Positions 33,986-42,096 of a stretch of DNA of 64,000 bases are shown one piece after another. This DNA is from Thermolongibacillus altinsuensis (GTDB taxonomy: Bacteria > Bacillota > Bacilli > Bacillales > Anoxybacillaceae): NCBI RefSeq assembly GCF_004341205.1, contig NZ_SLUL01000007.1, positions 83,417-147,416 on the forward strand. Reading direction: 5' to 3'. Position numbers and translations under genes: made by a program. The notes under the pieces were generated by a model that made no database searches, was not told where the DNA came from, and saw only the letters and a list, made by a program, of their open reading frames with translations. Position 1 is the stretch's first letter. Every line of letters starts with the position of its first letter.

Positions 33986-35215
33986 TTATTCCTCTTGTTT
34001 TGGTGTGAATGTTCGTTTCTCAAATTCGTTATCAGGCATAAATAAAGCGTTGTTATCATTTTGAATCCGTTTTAATTTTAGTGCATCGTTTTCTCGCTCA
34101 TATTCTTTTTCATGTTCTCGCTCTATTCTCTGTTGTTCATCATCATTTCCATTTCTATTCTTTTGTGCCCATCTTTCTTTTTCCCTCTCTTTTCTCCCTT
34201 TTCTCTCTTTTCTTTCTTCTCTCTCTTCTCTATCTTCCCGCTTTTTTTCTTGTATTCCCTTCCTTTTTAGCTCTTGTTTTTCTTGATTTTCTTCTTCAAC
34301 GAAATAGTTGGAAGGAACTTGTTTTTTCATTTTTGCTTGTTCTTCTTTTTCAAGTTGTGGCTGTTCTTGCTGCTTCGGCTTTTGTTGAACTTTTTGTTTT
34401 CTTTCAAGTTGTGGCTGCTCTTGCTGTTTCGACTCTTGTTCTTTTTTGAGCAGGTTACTTGATGGAGGAAGATGGTTATCATTACTTTCATTTTGCTCTC
34501 TGTTCACAGGTACATTTTCTTTCTGATTTTGGCTACTTTCGTTATTTTTTATTTTATTTTCTTTTTCGATTAGCCTCATGTATTTTCCAGTTGTAAATCC
34601 TTTTTCTATCGCCTCTTTTCTCAACTCTAACGTACTTTTCTTGGTTGTAACAACGATATCTTGTTTTTGATAAGAGCGTTTTACTTCATCTAATTCTTTC
34701 GCTAGCCGCTGCGAAGAAGAGCGATTCGCTTTTTTTTCAACGGTGGTAATCAGCACTTCCTCCCCTTTGTGCAAATAACCGTTTTTCATACTCAATTCAA
34801 TAATTTTCTTTGTAACGTCAACAAACTTTTTTTCTTTCCAGTCAGAAAGATTGGCAACCAATTTTTTGCCATCTTGATTATAGCCCCTGATGTTGATCAC
34901 TTCTAACTTTTTATTGATCATTAATTCAATGCTTGGGTTGATATCGATCGACAAATACGCATACACTTCATTCGAAGTAACGCTCGAAAACAAACTTAAT
35001 ACCAGGAGACATACTGCGGCGATGCTCGCGACCGCTAATTTAAATGAAGAAAAATGAAAAAACGGTTTTTTTGTTTTTTGGCGCCGCATTGGAATTCCTT
35101 CAATTTCCTGTCCAATTTGATAAGATCCTTCTTTCTTTATTTGAACAAATTCACCGTCAGGGGTTAATAGCGTGACAAAATCATCATCAACCTCTAATAC
35201 AATTCCTTTTTTCAT
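33986..35215 (-). CDS. rsgI: RsgI-type anti-sigma-I factor with charged domain and ferritin-like tail
   Basis: 409 residues. The RsgI N-terminal domain (KKGIVLEVDDDFVTLLTPDG) is in the cytoplasm; a membrane helix follows at about 57-79 (FKLAVASIAAVCLLVLSLFS). The outer domain starts AYLSIDINPSIELMINKKLE, the Asn-Pro motif where RsgI proteins are reported to self-cleave. Residues about 225-380 are a Glu/Lys/Gln/Arg-rich low-complexity segment with two QQEQPQLE repeats. The last ~28 residues (LKRIQNDNNALFMPDNEFEK then RTFTP) are homologous to the ferritin C-terminus encoded at 24055. The gene overlaps the sigI stop, so the pair is coupled. It should hold SigI inactive until stress. Confidence 0.85.
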   Translation of the reverse strand: MKKGIVLEVDDDFVTLLTPDGEFVQIKKEGSYQIGQEIEGIPMRRQKTKKPFFHFSSFKLAVASIAAVCLLVLSLFSSVTSNEVYAYLSIDINPSIELMINKKLEVINIRGYNQDGKKLVANLSDWKEKKFVDVTKKIIELSMKNGYLHKGEEVLITTVEKKANRSSSQRLAKELDEVKRSYQKQDIVVTTKKSTLELRKEAIEKGFTTGKYMRLIEKENKIKNNESSQNQKENVPVNREQNESNDNHLPPSSNLLKKEQESKQQEQPQLERKQKVQQKPKQQEQPQLEKEEQAKMKKQVPSNYFVEEENQEKQELKRKGIQEKKREDREEREERKERKGRKEREKERWAQKNRNGNDDEQQRIEREHEKEYERENDALKLKRIQNDNNALFMPDNEFEKRTFTPKQEE

Positions 35216-35946
35216 TATGAAAGCACCCCTTTTATGTAATCTCTTAAATAGACGTAATCACCAGCTAAAACAATGGTGATCGCAATAATATATTTACGGT
35301 TTCTCTCTAATGTTTTGCGACTTACATGAACCTTGCTTTGCAGCTGTTTAATTGGCAATTGTTTTTTCTCAAAAAGTTTTGCACATAGTTCGCGGTCTTC
35401 AGCTAACAACTTAGCAATTTTAATCGCATTGAGACGGGCATCAGAATGTTTTGGAGATTGTTCAACCAGCTCTTGAAAACTAATCCCAAACTCTTGTAAC
35501 ACTTTTTGATAATGAATAATTTCCTCTTTTCGCTCTTCCTGCTCCATTTGCTTATAAAATTCATCCATTGATAATCTCGTGTCTAAATACGTTTGTGCCG
35601 CTTCTTCTTCCTCTTGTTCTTCTAAAGAAACGGTTTTGACTTTTGCTTCTTTGCGAATATAATCAATCACTCTTCTTTTTATAATCAGTTCAGAAAAAGC
35701 AATAAAAGAACCACCTTTATTAACTGCATATTTTTCAATTGCTTCATTAAATGCGATTAAACCTATGCTAAATTCATCATCCTCTTCACTAATAAATCGT
35801 TTACAGACACTTGAAACCGTTTTTGCGATAAACGGTTTGTATTCATGAATCAATCTATTTTGTAATGCTGTATTTCCTTTTTGGATTTCAGCAATCATAT
35901 GTTCGATTGGTTTCTCTTTTTTAAACTTAAATAATATGCTGAGCAT
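35215..35946 (-). CDS. sigI: RNA polymerase sigma factor SigI
   Basis: 243 residues. Region 2 includes LIHEYKPFIAKTVSSVCKRF and DDEFSIGLIAFNEAIEKYAV, then FIAFSELIIKRRVIDYIRKE. The C-terminal domain ends with the helix LQSKVHVSRKTLERNRKYII. SigI controls heat and envelope stress genes in bacilli. The ATG at 35946 is preceded by GAGGTG at six bases; an upstream GTG overlaps that site. Overlaps rsgI (TAATG), the standard sigI-rsgI order. Confidence 0.88.
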   Translation of the reverse strand: MLSILFKFKKEKPIEHMIAEIQKGNTALQNRLIHEYKPFIAKTVSSVCKRFISEEDDEFSIGLIAFNEAIEKYAVNKGGSFIAFSELIIKRRVIDYIRKEAKVKTVSLEEQEEEEAAQTYLDTRLSMDEFYKQMEQEERKEEIIHYQKVLQEFGISFQELVEQSPKHSDARLNAIKIAKLLAEDRELCAKLFEKKQLPIKQLQSKVHVSRKTLERNRKYIIAITIVLAGDYVYLRDYIKGVLS

Positions 35947-36417
35947 CAACTTCACCTCATTGTGAAACAGACAAAAACTTACCCTTCCAAGATATCATTC
36001 GTACATCATAGCGAATTTTTGTCGGTGGCTCAATCGGAAAATGAATGCAATGTTGTAATCACCATTGTTGAATGCTTTCTCTCAAAAGTGAAACTGATAT
36101 CACAGAGAATAAGTTTTTGTCAACGAAAATACTCACTTTGCTATTGAAAAAGAGAAGTTGAGCATCTCACATATTCTAATATAGTTATACGTAAATAAAA
36201 AAAGATATAGGGGGCATTCAGAGATAAAAACCTAACTATTTTTGCAAAAAATCCTTTCCTAAATTTAGTAGACATTCAAATTTCTGTAAACAAAATAATC
36301 AGGATATTTGTGAAAAAATATGAGTTTTTTTTTGTTTTGCGACAAAAACGAGCCATTCGGTGCCGAATAGATATAGTGCACGACATGAAATAAAACAAAC
36401 TGACAGGAGGAGTCAAA
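35947..36417. promoter_or_regulatory. Divergent promoter region of sigI-rsgI and the DUF5667 gene
   Basis: About 470 bp, AT-rich, no gene. ATTCGG-TG-CCGAAT (36355-36368) is a palindrome 50 bp before the DUF5667 start and is the best operator candidate. I could not fix a SigI promoter with confidence. Confidence 0.4.
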
Positions 36418-37797
36418 ATGAAGTTTAACAAAAACATCCGCAATGTGTTAGCAACTGGAGTCATCACAGCCACACTCGCTCTACCACTTGGAACAAGCAA
36501 TGTATACGCAAGTGAGAATGAATCCGTGACACAAACGAACAACACCACCATTGTCGAAGAAAACAAAACAGCAAACACTACAAAAACAATGGAAGCATCT
36601 CCAGAAAGCACGGTAACTGAGACTGCTCCAGAAGCTTCAACTGTTGACAATGAAAAAGCAGAATCTTCTTTAGATGAAACGAAGGGATCAGAACAAAAAA
36701 CAGAAACAGGTATAGAGGATACCAATAAAAAAATGCCGTCCCTTCTTCCGGGTGACTTCTTTTACTTCTTAAAAACGATTACCGAAAAAATTAAATTGGC
36801 GTTAACATTTGATGATGTTGAAAAAGCAGAGTTGCTTGCAAATTTTGCTCAAAAGCACATCGCTGAGGCAGAAGCATTACTTGCTCAAGGCGAGGAGGAA
36901 TTAGCTAAAGAGGTTCTTGAAAAAGCGTTAGAGCAACAAGAACTCGCTATGGACAAGTATGAAGAGACGCAACAAGAAAAAACTGCGAAAGAACAAGATC
37001 CTGTAAGTGATGAAGCAACTGGAGAAGCAACTAAAGAAGGAACAGATAAACAAACAAATCATTCAGCTGCTGAAATAGATTCAATCCGTCAACAATTAGA
37101 GGAAAAATTGTCCCAAAACATTTTAGCTTTACAAGCGGTTTTAGCGAAAATCGAAAACCCTAAAGCAAAAGAAGCACTCGCAAAAAACATTGCGAAAGCG
37201 CAAGAAAAGCTAGAAAAGAAAATTAATAAAAAGCTAGCAAAACTTGAAAATAAAGAGCTTAAAGCTGAGAAAAAAATCGATGAGCTAGAAGAAAAACTAG
37301 CATCTGGTGAGATTAGCCAAGAAGAGTACGAAAAAGCATTAACAAGAATTCAAAATCATCTAGCGAATGAACAAGAAAAAGCCGTTGAAGAAACAACTAA
37401 AAAAATCGATAAAGTAACAAAAGAGATGCAAGAAAAAATTTCTGATAAACAAGAAAAAGAAGAAGCAAAACAGTTAGATAGCGGTAATCATAACGATAGC
37501 CGTTATAACGAAGCAAAAAAAGCCGCGGAACTCAAACGTGAAGAAATGAAAAAGGCTGCAGAACTCAAACGTGAAGAAATGAAAAAGGCTGCGGAACTCA
37601 AACGTGAAGAAATGAAAAAAGCCGTGGAACTCAAACGTGAAGAAATGAAAAAAGCTGCGGAACTCAAACGTGAAGAATGGAAAAAGGCCGCAGAACTCAA
37701 ACGCGAAGAAGCGAAAAAAGTAGCAGAACTCAAACGTGAAGAAGCGAAAAAAGCAGAAAAACGCGAACATGAAGAAAAGGAAAAAGAGGAGAATTAA
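36418..37797 (+). CDS. Secreted DUF5667 protein with Lys/Glu repeat tail
   Basis: 459 residues. Signal peptide (VLATGVITATLALPLGTSNV, likely cleavage after YAS), an acidic Thr/Glu-rich linker, then the DUF5667 core LLPGDFFYFLKTITEKIKLA and LANFAQKHIAEAEALLAQGE near 110-160. Long charged helices follow, and from residue 367 seven exact-length repeats of KKAAELKREEM (33 bp each). No cell-wall anchor. DUF5667 proteins are secreted and of unknown function. It is divergent from sigI-rsgI; a link to that envelope stress system is only suggested by position. Confidence 0.8.
   Translation: MKFNKNIRNVLATGVITATLALPLGTSNVYASENESVTQTNNTTIVEENKTANTTKTMEASPESTVTETAPEASTVDNEKAESSLDETKGSEQKTETGIEDTNKKMPSLLPGDFFYFLKTITEKIKLALTFDDVEKAELLANFAQKHIAEAEALLAQGEEELAKEVLEKALEQQELAMDKYEETQQEKTAKEQDPVSDEATGEATKEGTDKQTNHSAAEIDSIRQQLEEKLSQNILALQAVLAKIENPKAKEALAKNIAKAQEKLEKKINKKLAKLENKELKAEKKIDELEEKLASGEISQEEYEKALTRIQNHLANEQEKAVEETTKKIDKVTKEMQEKISDKQEKEEAKQLDSGNHNDSRYNEAKKAAELKREEMKKAAELKREEMKKAAELKREEMKKAVELKREEMKKAAELKREEWKKAAELKREEAKKVAELKREEAKKAEKREHEEKEKEEN
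37516..37746 (+). repeat. Seven 33-bp coding tandem repeats
   Basis: The 11-codon unit KKAAELKREE(M/W/A) is repeated seven times with little change and is followed by a degenerate copy. Length variation between strains is likely. Confidence 0.9.
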
Positions 37798-37817
37798 TTC
37801 TCCTCTGGAAACGTCTA

Positions 37818-37857
37818 AAGCCGATAAACAATAAAGGATCGTTTTGTTTATCGGCTT
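37818..37857. terminator. Duplicated terminator (copy 1)
   Basis: AAGCCGATAAACAA and TTGTTTATCGGCTT, a 14-bp perfect stem. The same hairpin, with about 200 bp of adjoining sequence, recurs at 41163-41202, showing that the whole block was duplicated. Confidence 0.75.
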
Positions 37858-37895
37858 CTTTGTTAATATCTTATTTTGTCAAACATCTCTATTCA

Positions 37896-38060
37896 TTAAT
37901 CTCTCTGATTCTGATCTTGATCTTGTTCTTGATCTTGATCAGATTCCGCGCGTGAACGTACTCTTGTAGCAGAATCGGAATCGACATCAATGTCAATATG
38001 AACCTTTGCATTTCCACTTTCAATGACTTTTGCAATATTTGTGTTTTTATCTATATTTTT
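37896..38060 (-). pseudogene. Truncated 3' copy of the acidic repeat-family gene
   Basis: From KNIDKNTNIAKVIESGNAKV to the DQDQEQDQDQNQRD end, this matches the last 54 residues of the gene at 41241-41546, and the terminator matches too. The first half of the gene (Asp/Ser-rich N-terminus) is missing and replaced by unrelated sequence; the open frame runs on to 38165 but with no family resemblance or ribosome site. A palindromic element begins about 70 bp away at 38129, so an insertion or deletion there may have caused the loss. Confidence 0.65.
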
Positions 38061-38128
38061 GCACACAAATATCGTATCACTGATCCAATCACTATATAGA
38101 TTCAAGCTGAGTTTCCGACATATCTCAT

Positions 38129-38289
38129 CATGAATAAAAGACCGCTTTTCTGCCATAGGCGGCAAGATTTTTCTTGCCGCCCCGGCATGCTAGAAGCATG
38201 CCCATTCCGAATGTAAAACGCATGACAGACAAATTCATTTGTCTGAATGGCGTTTTCGTTCGGGGAAGTGGCAGAAAAGCTTGTTCATG
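38129..38289. repeat. Cloverleaf-like palindromic element
   Basis: Outer arms GCTTTTCTGCCA (38144-38155) and TGGCAGAAAAGC (38269-38280) pair perfectly, with a weaker CATGAA/TTCATG extension. They enclose three hairpins: GGCGGCAAGA/TCTTGCCGCC (38158-38181), GGCATGC/GCATGCC (38184-38202), and a long one at 38207-38263 (CCGAA/TTCGG, AAAACGC/GCGTTTT, CAGACAAA/TTTGTCTG). No convincing gene is inside. It could be a small non-autonomous mobile element (bcr1- or MITE-like) or a structured RNA at the end of the HipA-like gene transcript. Confidence 0.7.
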
Positions 38290-38316
38290 CCGGAAAATTA
38301 AGCTTATCATATATAA

Positions 38317-39105
38317 CTAAGGAGATGATCCATTTATTCGTGAGTTGCGTATAGGACGATACACTTTTTTAATAAACTTTTCAATTAACATAGGCAATAC
38401 TTTGTCACGTCTGCAAATAAGCGCTTTGATGATTTCCTGCTGTTCTTCAAGGGATAAATGCCAGTCGCAAGGAATCAGTAAAAGAATTTCTTCTAATAAT
38501 TGTGTAGGGATGGTTTGGATGAGTTTGATTTGCTTTTTAAAGTCTTCTTCATCGGTAATAAATCGCGCCATCATTTCATGTGTAGCACTTTTCATTATCT
38601 TTTGCGGAAGGTGGTGAAGATCATTCGTGATCCAAGAAAATGACCCAAATATTTCAGCTTGATCAATGATCCATAAAAAATAACTGCCTTCTTCTCGCTC
38701 TTGCAACAACACATTTTTTCGCGTTCGGTCGGTGTTGCATAGCCAATAGTCAAACACGATAATTCCTGCAAGATCTTTATGATTAATGATGCTTTTAACG
38801 TTTGCTTCATGTCCGTTGACGCTATTTTCTATATATTTACTTGCAAAGTGTTTTACCGTATATTGAAATTGGTCTTTGTTTGGAATTGTATCTATAAACT
38901 CTTTAGGCATCTCTACTAAACACGCTGGGGCAACCGGCAATTCCATATACCGAGCAATACAGTAAGCAAGCCATTCATTAATGAGCGCTTTCTCTTCTGT
39001 CCTTTTAAACAATTTTACAACGTAATCTTCATTATGATCGAATGTAATGAAATGTGCGTTATTTGTTTTGCTTTCAAAAAGCTTGTGATACTGTTTAGGA
39101 TTCAT
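38317..39105 (-). CDS. HipA-like kinase domain protein
   Basis: 262 residues. IIVFDYWLCNTDRTRKNVLL (near 115) and FLWIIDQAEIFGSFSW resemble the N-D-R-x-x-N catalytic and metal-binding motifs of HipA-type kinases (HipA_2 group); YVVKLFKRTEEKALINEWLA holds the likely ATP lysine. There is no HipB-type antitoxin, so a toxin role is doubtful. Last gene of the kinase-glycosyltransferase-HipA operon; its start overlaps the glycosyltransferase gene. Proteins of this kind in bacilli are often linked with spore coat loci, which would fit its neighbours. Confidence 0.7.
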   Translation of the reverse strand: MNPKQYHKLFESKTNNAHFITFDHNEDYVVKLFKRTEEKALINEWLAYCIARYMELPVAPACLVEMPKEFIDTIPNKDQFQYTVKHFASKYIENSVNGHEANVKSIINHKDLAGIIVFDYWLCNTDRTRKNVLLQEREEGSYFLWIIDQAEIFGSFSWITNDLHHLPQKIMKSATHEMMARFITDEEDFKKQIKLIQTIPTQLLEEILLLIPCDWHLSLEEQQEIIKALICRRDKVLPMLIEKFIKKVYRPIRNSRINGSSP

Positions 39106-40198
39106 CCGTCTTCCCCTCCCTTGTTACTTCACGCAAAATCTCAATATATCGATTCGCGCAATGGGAAATGGAAAACATCTGTTCAACACGTTCTCGAGCT
39201 AATTTCGAAAGGTTTCCATATCGCTCTTGATCATCTACAATACGATAAATTTGTTCCGCTGCTCCTCTAACATGCTCTTCACGGAATAAGTATCCCGTTT
39301 TGCCATCTGCGACAATTTCCGGAATAGAAGAAACACTAGGCGCCACTACTGGAACACCGCATGCCATCGATTCGATAAACGTATTACCGAAAGATTCTGC
39401 CTTTGTTGTTGCGATGGTACATCCACCGGACTGTCTAATTTTTGCATAAACATGCGGCATCTCATGATAAGGAACAACGGGAAACCATTTGATGATGTCG
39501 GTTAATTGCCGTTTTTTCCATTCATCTTCAAATTGTTGACGTTCCACACTTTTGGCTCCACCAATTACCCAAAATTCAATATCCTCTCTCTCTTTTTGTA
39601 CTAGTTCAGCTGTTTTCAATAAAAGGCGCCAATTTTTCCGCACATCTAATCTGCCAATATACGCGACTATTTTTTTATCAGAAGAAACAATAGGATCTTT
39701 TTGTTCATGGATTTCTTCAGGTTTTAGCGGGCGGAAAAATGATGGATCCAAACCGTTATAGATGACTTCAATCGGTGTAGGTTCATTGACTAGGATGGAT
39801 AATACCCGTTTTTGATGTTGGGAGGGGACAATGAATTTTTGCGGTTGAATTTGATCGTATCCTGTTAAATTCCGCTTTAACTTCATAATTTCAGGTGTGC
39901 GTGCTTCAATGATGATGGGACCTTTGTAGTTTGCTTTTGCTAACCAATCGTAAGCTTTGCTCGTATCAACAACAATAATCGCATCATAATGATTTTTCGT
40001 TAAAATTTCATGGATCCTCTGTTCATCCGTTGTTAAATATACAGGAGCGATATCTTTCATCATATGCATCCCGCCAAGGTCTTTACAATAGAGAAACTCA
40101 GTTGTGATCCCACGCTGTTTAAAATAAATGGCCCGATTGCGCCAACCGGCATTCACTCCTCCGACCGTTAATAAACGCCAAATGACTAAAATTTTCAA
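39095..40198 (-). CDS. Glycosyltransferase family 4 protein (CotSA-like)
   Basis: 367 residues, GT-B fold. N-terminal domain GVNAGWRNRAIYFKQRGITT; the donor-binding C-terminal domain has KKIVAYIGRLDVRKNWRLLL and the E-x7-E motif in ESFGNTFIESMACGVPVVAP. It transfers a nucleotide sugar to an unknown acceptor. It sits between two kinase-like genes, as in spore coat gene sets such as cotS-cotSA, so spore-surface glycosylation is a reasonable guess. Confidence 0.82.
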   Translation of the reverse strand: MKILVIWRLLTVGGVNAGWRNRAIYFKQRGITTEFLYCKDLGGMHMMKDIAPVYLTTDEQRIHEILTKNHYDAIIVVDTSKAYDWLAKANYKGPIIIEARTPEIMKLKRNLTGYDQIQPQKFIVPSQHQKRVLSILVNEPTPIEVIYNGLDPSFFRPLKPEEIHEQKDPIVSSDKKIVAYIGRLDVRKNWRLLLKTAELVQKEREDIEFWVIGGAKSVERQQFEDEWKKRQLTDIIKWFPVVPYHEMPHVYAKIRQSGGCTIATTKAESFGNTFIESMACGVPVVAPSVSSIPEIVADGKTGYLFREEHVRGAAEQIYRIVDDQERYGNLSKLARERVEQMFSISHCANRYIEILREVTREGKTDES

Positions 40199-40227
40199 CT
40201 ACCTCTCCTCCTCAAAACCTTGCTATA

Positions 40228-41040
40228 TTATTTTTTCTTCTTTTTCTCTCTTTTCAATCTTTCTTGTTTCTTAAGCTCCTTTACTACTTTATATACAAGA
40301 TTGTGCAAATGTTCATAATGTCTCTTTTTATTCTTAATCGTTAACAATTTGTTTGCTTCTTGTCCAATGGAGCTCCAATCAAAATCTTTCTTCCTTTTCA
40401 TCTCCTCGTACATTTGCGCTGCTACTTCATCCATATGGATATAGTATTGCCATTCTTCATAAAGCTCTGGAGCCATTTCTTGAACGTGTTGTAAGAAGAC
40501 CGCTTCATAATCTTTTCCTAAGCTTCGCAATAACTTTCTTGGATACGGATACGTTCGATTTCGCCATACGGTTCTTCCGACATCGATCACTTTTAACGAG
40601 CCGTCCTCTTGAAGATAAACTTGCCGTTTATGATGATCGATTCGTTCATAACCAATTTCTTTAAACGTCAATAACATTTGAATCAACTGATAAGATAGTT
40701 CTTCCGTTAATGGATTCGTTTGCAAATATTCACGTAAATCAATTCCGTATACCATTTCCATCACAATAAAATTTTTACCTTTACAGTAGATTTTCGGAAT
40801 AAGCGATGTATGTTGGCCAAGAGACATCGCGTAATGTTCTCTGGCACAATCTTCTTCATCGCCATATACTTTCATACACATTTCGTCATTAATTTTAAAA
40901 ACGGCACCTTGTCTTCCTCTCCCGATCATTTCAAAACTACTTTCACTATTTACGATCACATCTTCGTCTTCTATTGTTTTCACTTTAATTTTTTTTACTT
41001 CTTTCTTAATCTCGCTACAATCAATCATTTGATTTTGCAA
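40228..41040 (-). CDS. Protein-kinase-like protein (YrzF type)
   Basis: 270 residues. Glycine loop IGRGRQGAVFKI near 38, Lys in MCMKVYGDE, MEMVYGIDLREYL hinge, a catalytic-loop equivalent RIDHHKRQVYLQE, and VIDVGRTVWRN in place of DFG. The Asp of the usual HRD is replaced by the reading DHHKRQ, so activity may be atypical. The end is an exceptionally lysine-rich tail. It heads the three-gene operon with the glycosyltransferase and HipA-like genes. Similar to small Ser/Thr kinases of bacilli (YrzF/YbdM group). Confidence 0.72.
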   Translation of the reverse strand: MQNQMIDCSEIKKEVKKIKVKTIEDEDVIVNSESSFEMIGRGRQGAVFKINDEMCMKVYGDEEDCAREHYAMSLGQHTSLIPKIYCKGKNFIVMEMVYGIDLREYLQTNPLTEELSYQLIQMLLTFKEIGYERIDHHKRQVYLQEDGSLKVIDVGRTVWRNRTYPYPRKLLRSLGKDYEAVFLQHVQEMAPELYEEWQYYIHMDEVAAQMYEEMKRKKDFDWSSIGQEANKLLTIKNKKRHYEHLHNLVYKVVKELKKQERLKREKKKKK

Positions 41041-41162
41041 GTAACCCCACCTCTTTCTCGCTATTTGAAGCGCATAAATACTCTTTCTATTAGTTAATGA
41101 AAAACTTTACATTCCGGTCACTATCAACGGTCTATCTTTCGCACAATTCAAAAAAGAAACTA

Positions 41163-41202
41163 AAGCCGATAAACAACAAAACATCGTTTTGTTTATCGGC
41201 TT
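41163..41202. terminator. Duplicated terminator (copy 2)
   Basis: AAGCCGATAAACAA and TTGTTTATCGGCTT, the same 14-bp stem as at 37818. It follows the intact acidic-family gene on the minus strand. Confidence 0.75.
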
Positions 41203-41240
41203 CTTTGCTAATATCTTATTTTGTCAAGCATCTCTATTCA

Positions 41241-41546
41241 TTAATCTCTCTGATCCTGTTCCTGTTCTTGCTCTTGATCTTGATCAGACTCCGCACGAGA
41301 ACGTACTCTTGCAGCAGAATCTGAATCCACATCAATGTCAATACGAATCTTTGCATTTCCACTCTTAATCACTTTTGCAATGTTCGTATTTTTATCTATA
41401 TTTTTCAAATCATTTTCATTGTCTACTTCCGTATCATTTCTTAAGTCGATATCAGAGTCGAATTCAACATCTGCTTTTGAACGGCTGTCTGCATCTGCAT
41501 TCGAACCGTTACGACCATTGGAATCCCTAAAAAAATTTCTGCTCAT
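41241..41546 (-). CDS. Acidic Asp/Ser-rich family protein 1, possible spore surface protein
   Basis: 101 residues starting MSRNFFRDSNGRNGSNADAD, with GGGGGTGAGG before the ATG. It is built of short repeats rich in D, S, N and R (KADVEFDSDIDLRNDTEVDN; DIDVDSDSAARVRSRAESDQ) and ends in an alternating DQ/EQ tail. No signal peptide. Two relatives are in the window: an intact one at 42097 and a truncated one at 37896. No named family is recognised; the nearby kinase/glycosyltransferase operon suggests a spore outer-layer protein. Confidence 0.65.
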   Translation of the reverse strand: MSRNFFRDSNGRNGSNADADSRSKADVEFDSDIDLRNDTEVDNENDLKNIDKNTNIAKVIKSGNAKIRIDIDVDSDSAARVRSRAESDQDQEQEQEQDQRD

Positions 41547-41676
41547 TTCCTCACCCCCTTCCTTCTTTGTACAAGTAGTCTATTCAAATTTACACGAAAG
41601 TGTTTGCACAAACACCATTAGTTCCCTTGCTCAATTTTGTTCCCCTTATCTACGTAAAATGAGGAAGGTAATGATA

Positions 41677-42021
41677 TTACCATCCCCATCTTTTTGGATT
41701 TATCCCATTCGCTTTGGATCGATCGTTCGTTTCTCTTCGATCGTTTGATTTCTTATAACGATTCGTGAGAGTCTCTAGTTTCGCAACAGCTAGATCAAAC
41801 TCTTCGTTTGTCATTTGTTTTGTCGCTAATAATGAACAAAGAATAGCAAATGCAATTGGCATCGTATCCACTTGAATATCTACGTTCACATCAACATCCG
41901 AATTTCCGCTATGCCCAATTTGCGATTGATTGGATTGTTTATCAATGGAATAAACTTTCCCTAGCGAGGATAAATTTCCTACATTCTCTAACGAAAATTG
42001 CTGGTCATTCTCCTTTTTCAT
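41677..42021 (-). CDS. Hypothetical protein, possible spore coat component
   Basis: 114 residues starting MKKENDQQFSLENVGNLSSL. The middle GHSGNSDVDVNVDIQVDTMP has the same alternating Asp/Val style as its acidic neighbours. A helical region follows (FAILCSLLATKQMTNEEFDL) and then a basic end. AAGGGATG lies upstream. It lies between the two acidic-family genes on the same strand. Family not recognised. Confidence 0.6.
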   Translation of the reverse strand: MKKENDQQFSLENVGNLSSLGKVYSIDKQSNQSQIGHSGNSDVDVNVDIQVDTMPIAFAILCSLLATKQMTNEEFDLAVAKLETLTNRYKKSNDRRETNDRSKANGINPKRWGW

Positions 42022-42096
42022 CCCATCACATCCCTTCTTAAGGAATAAAAGATAGGAAAGGTGAGATTAAACGTTCCCACCCATCCTTTACGTCTG

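Noticed and set aside
36276..36725. 149-codon minus-strand frame over the start of the DUF5667 gene
   Set aside because: Shadow frame; the plus-strand gene has a signal peptide, ribosome site and a recognised domain.
37516..37746. Regular 33-bp repeats resembling a CRISPR array
   Set aside because: The units abut with no spacers and are in frame inside a long secreted protein gene.
37474..37770. Open frames on the minus strand within the repeat region (Phe-rich and Ser-rich repeats)
   Set aside because: They are shadows of the KKAAELKREE repeat; no ribosome site and implausible composition.
38317..39105. HipA toxin of a toxin-antitoxin pair
   Set aside because: No HipB-like DNA-binding partner is adjacent; it is embedded in a kinase-glycosyltransferase operon.
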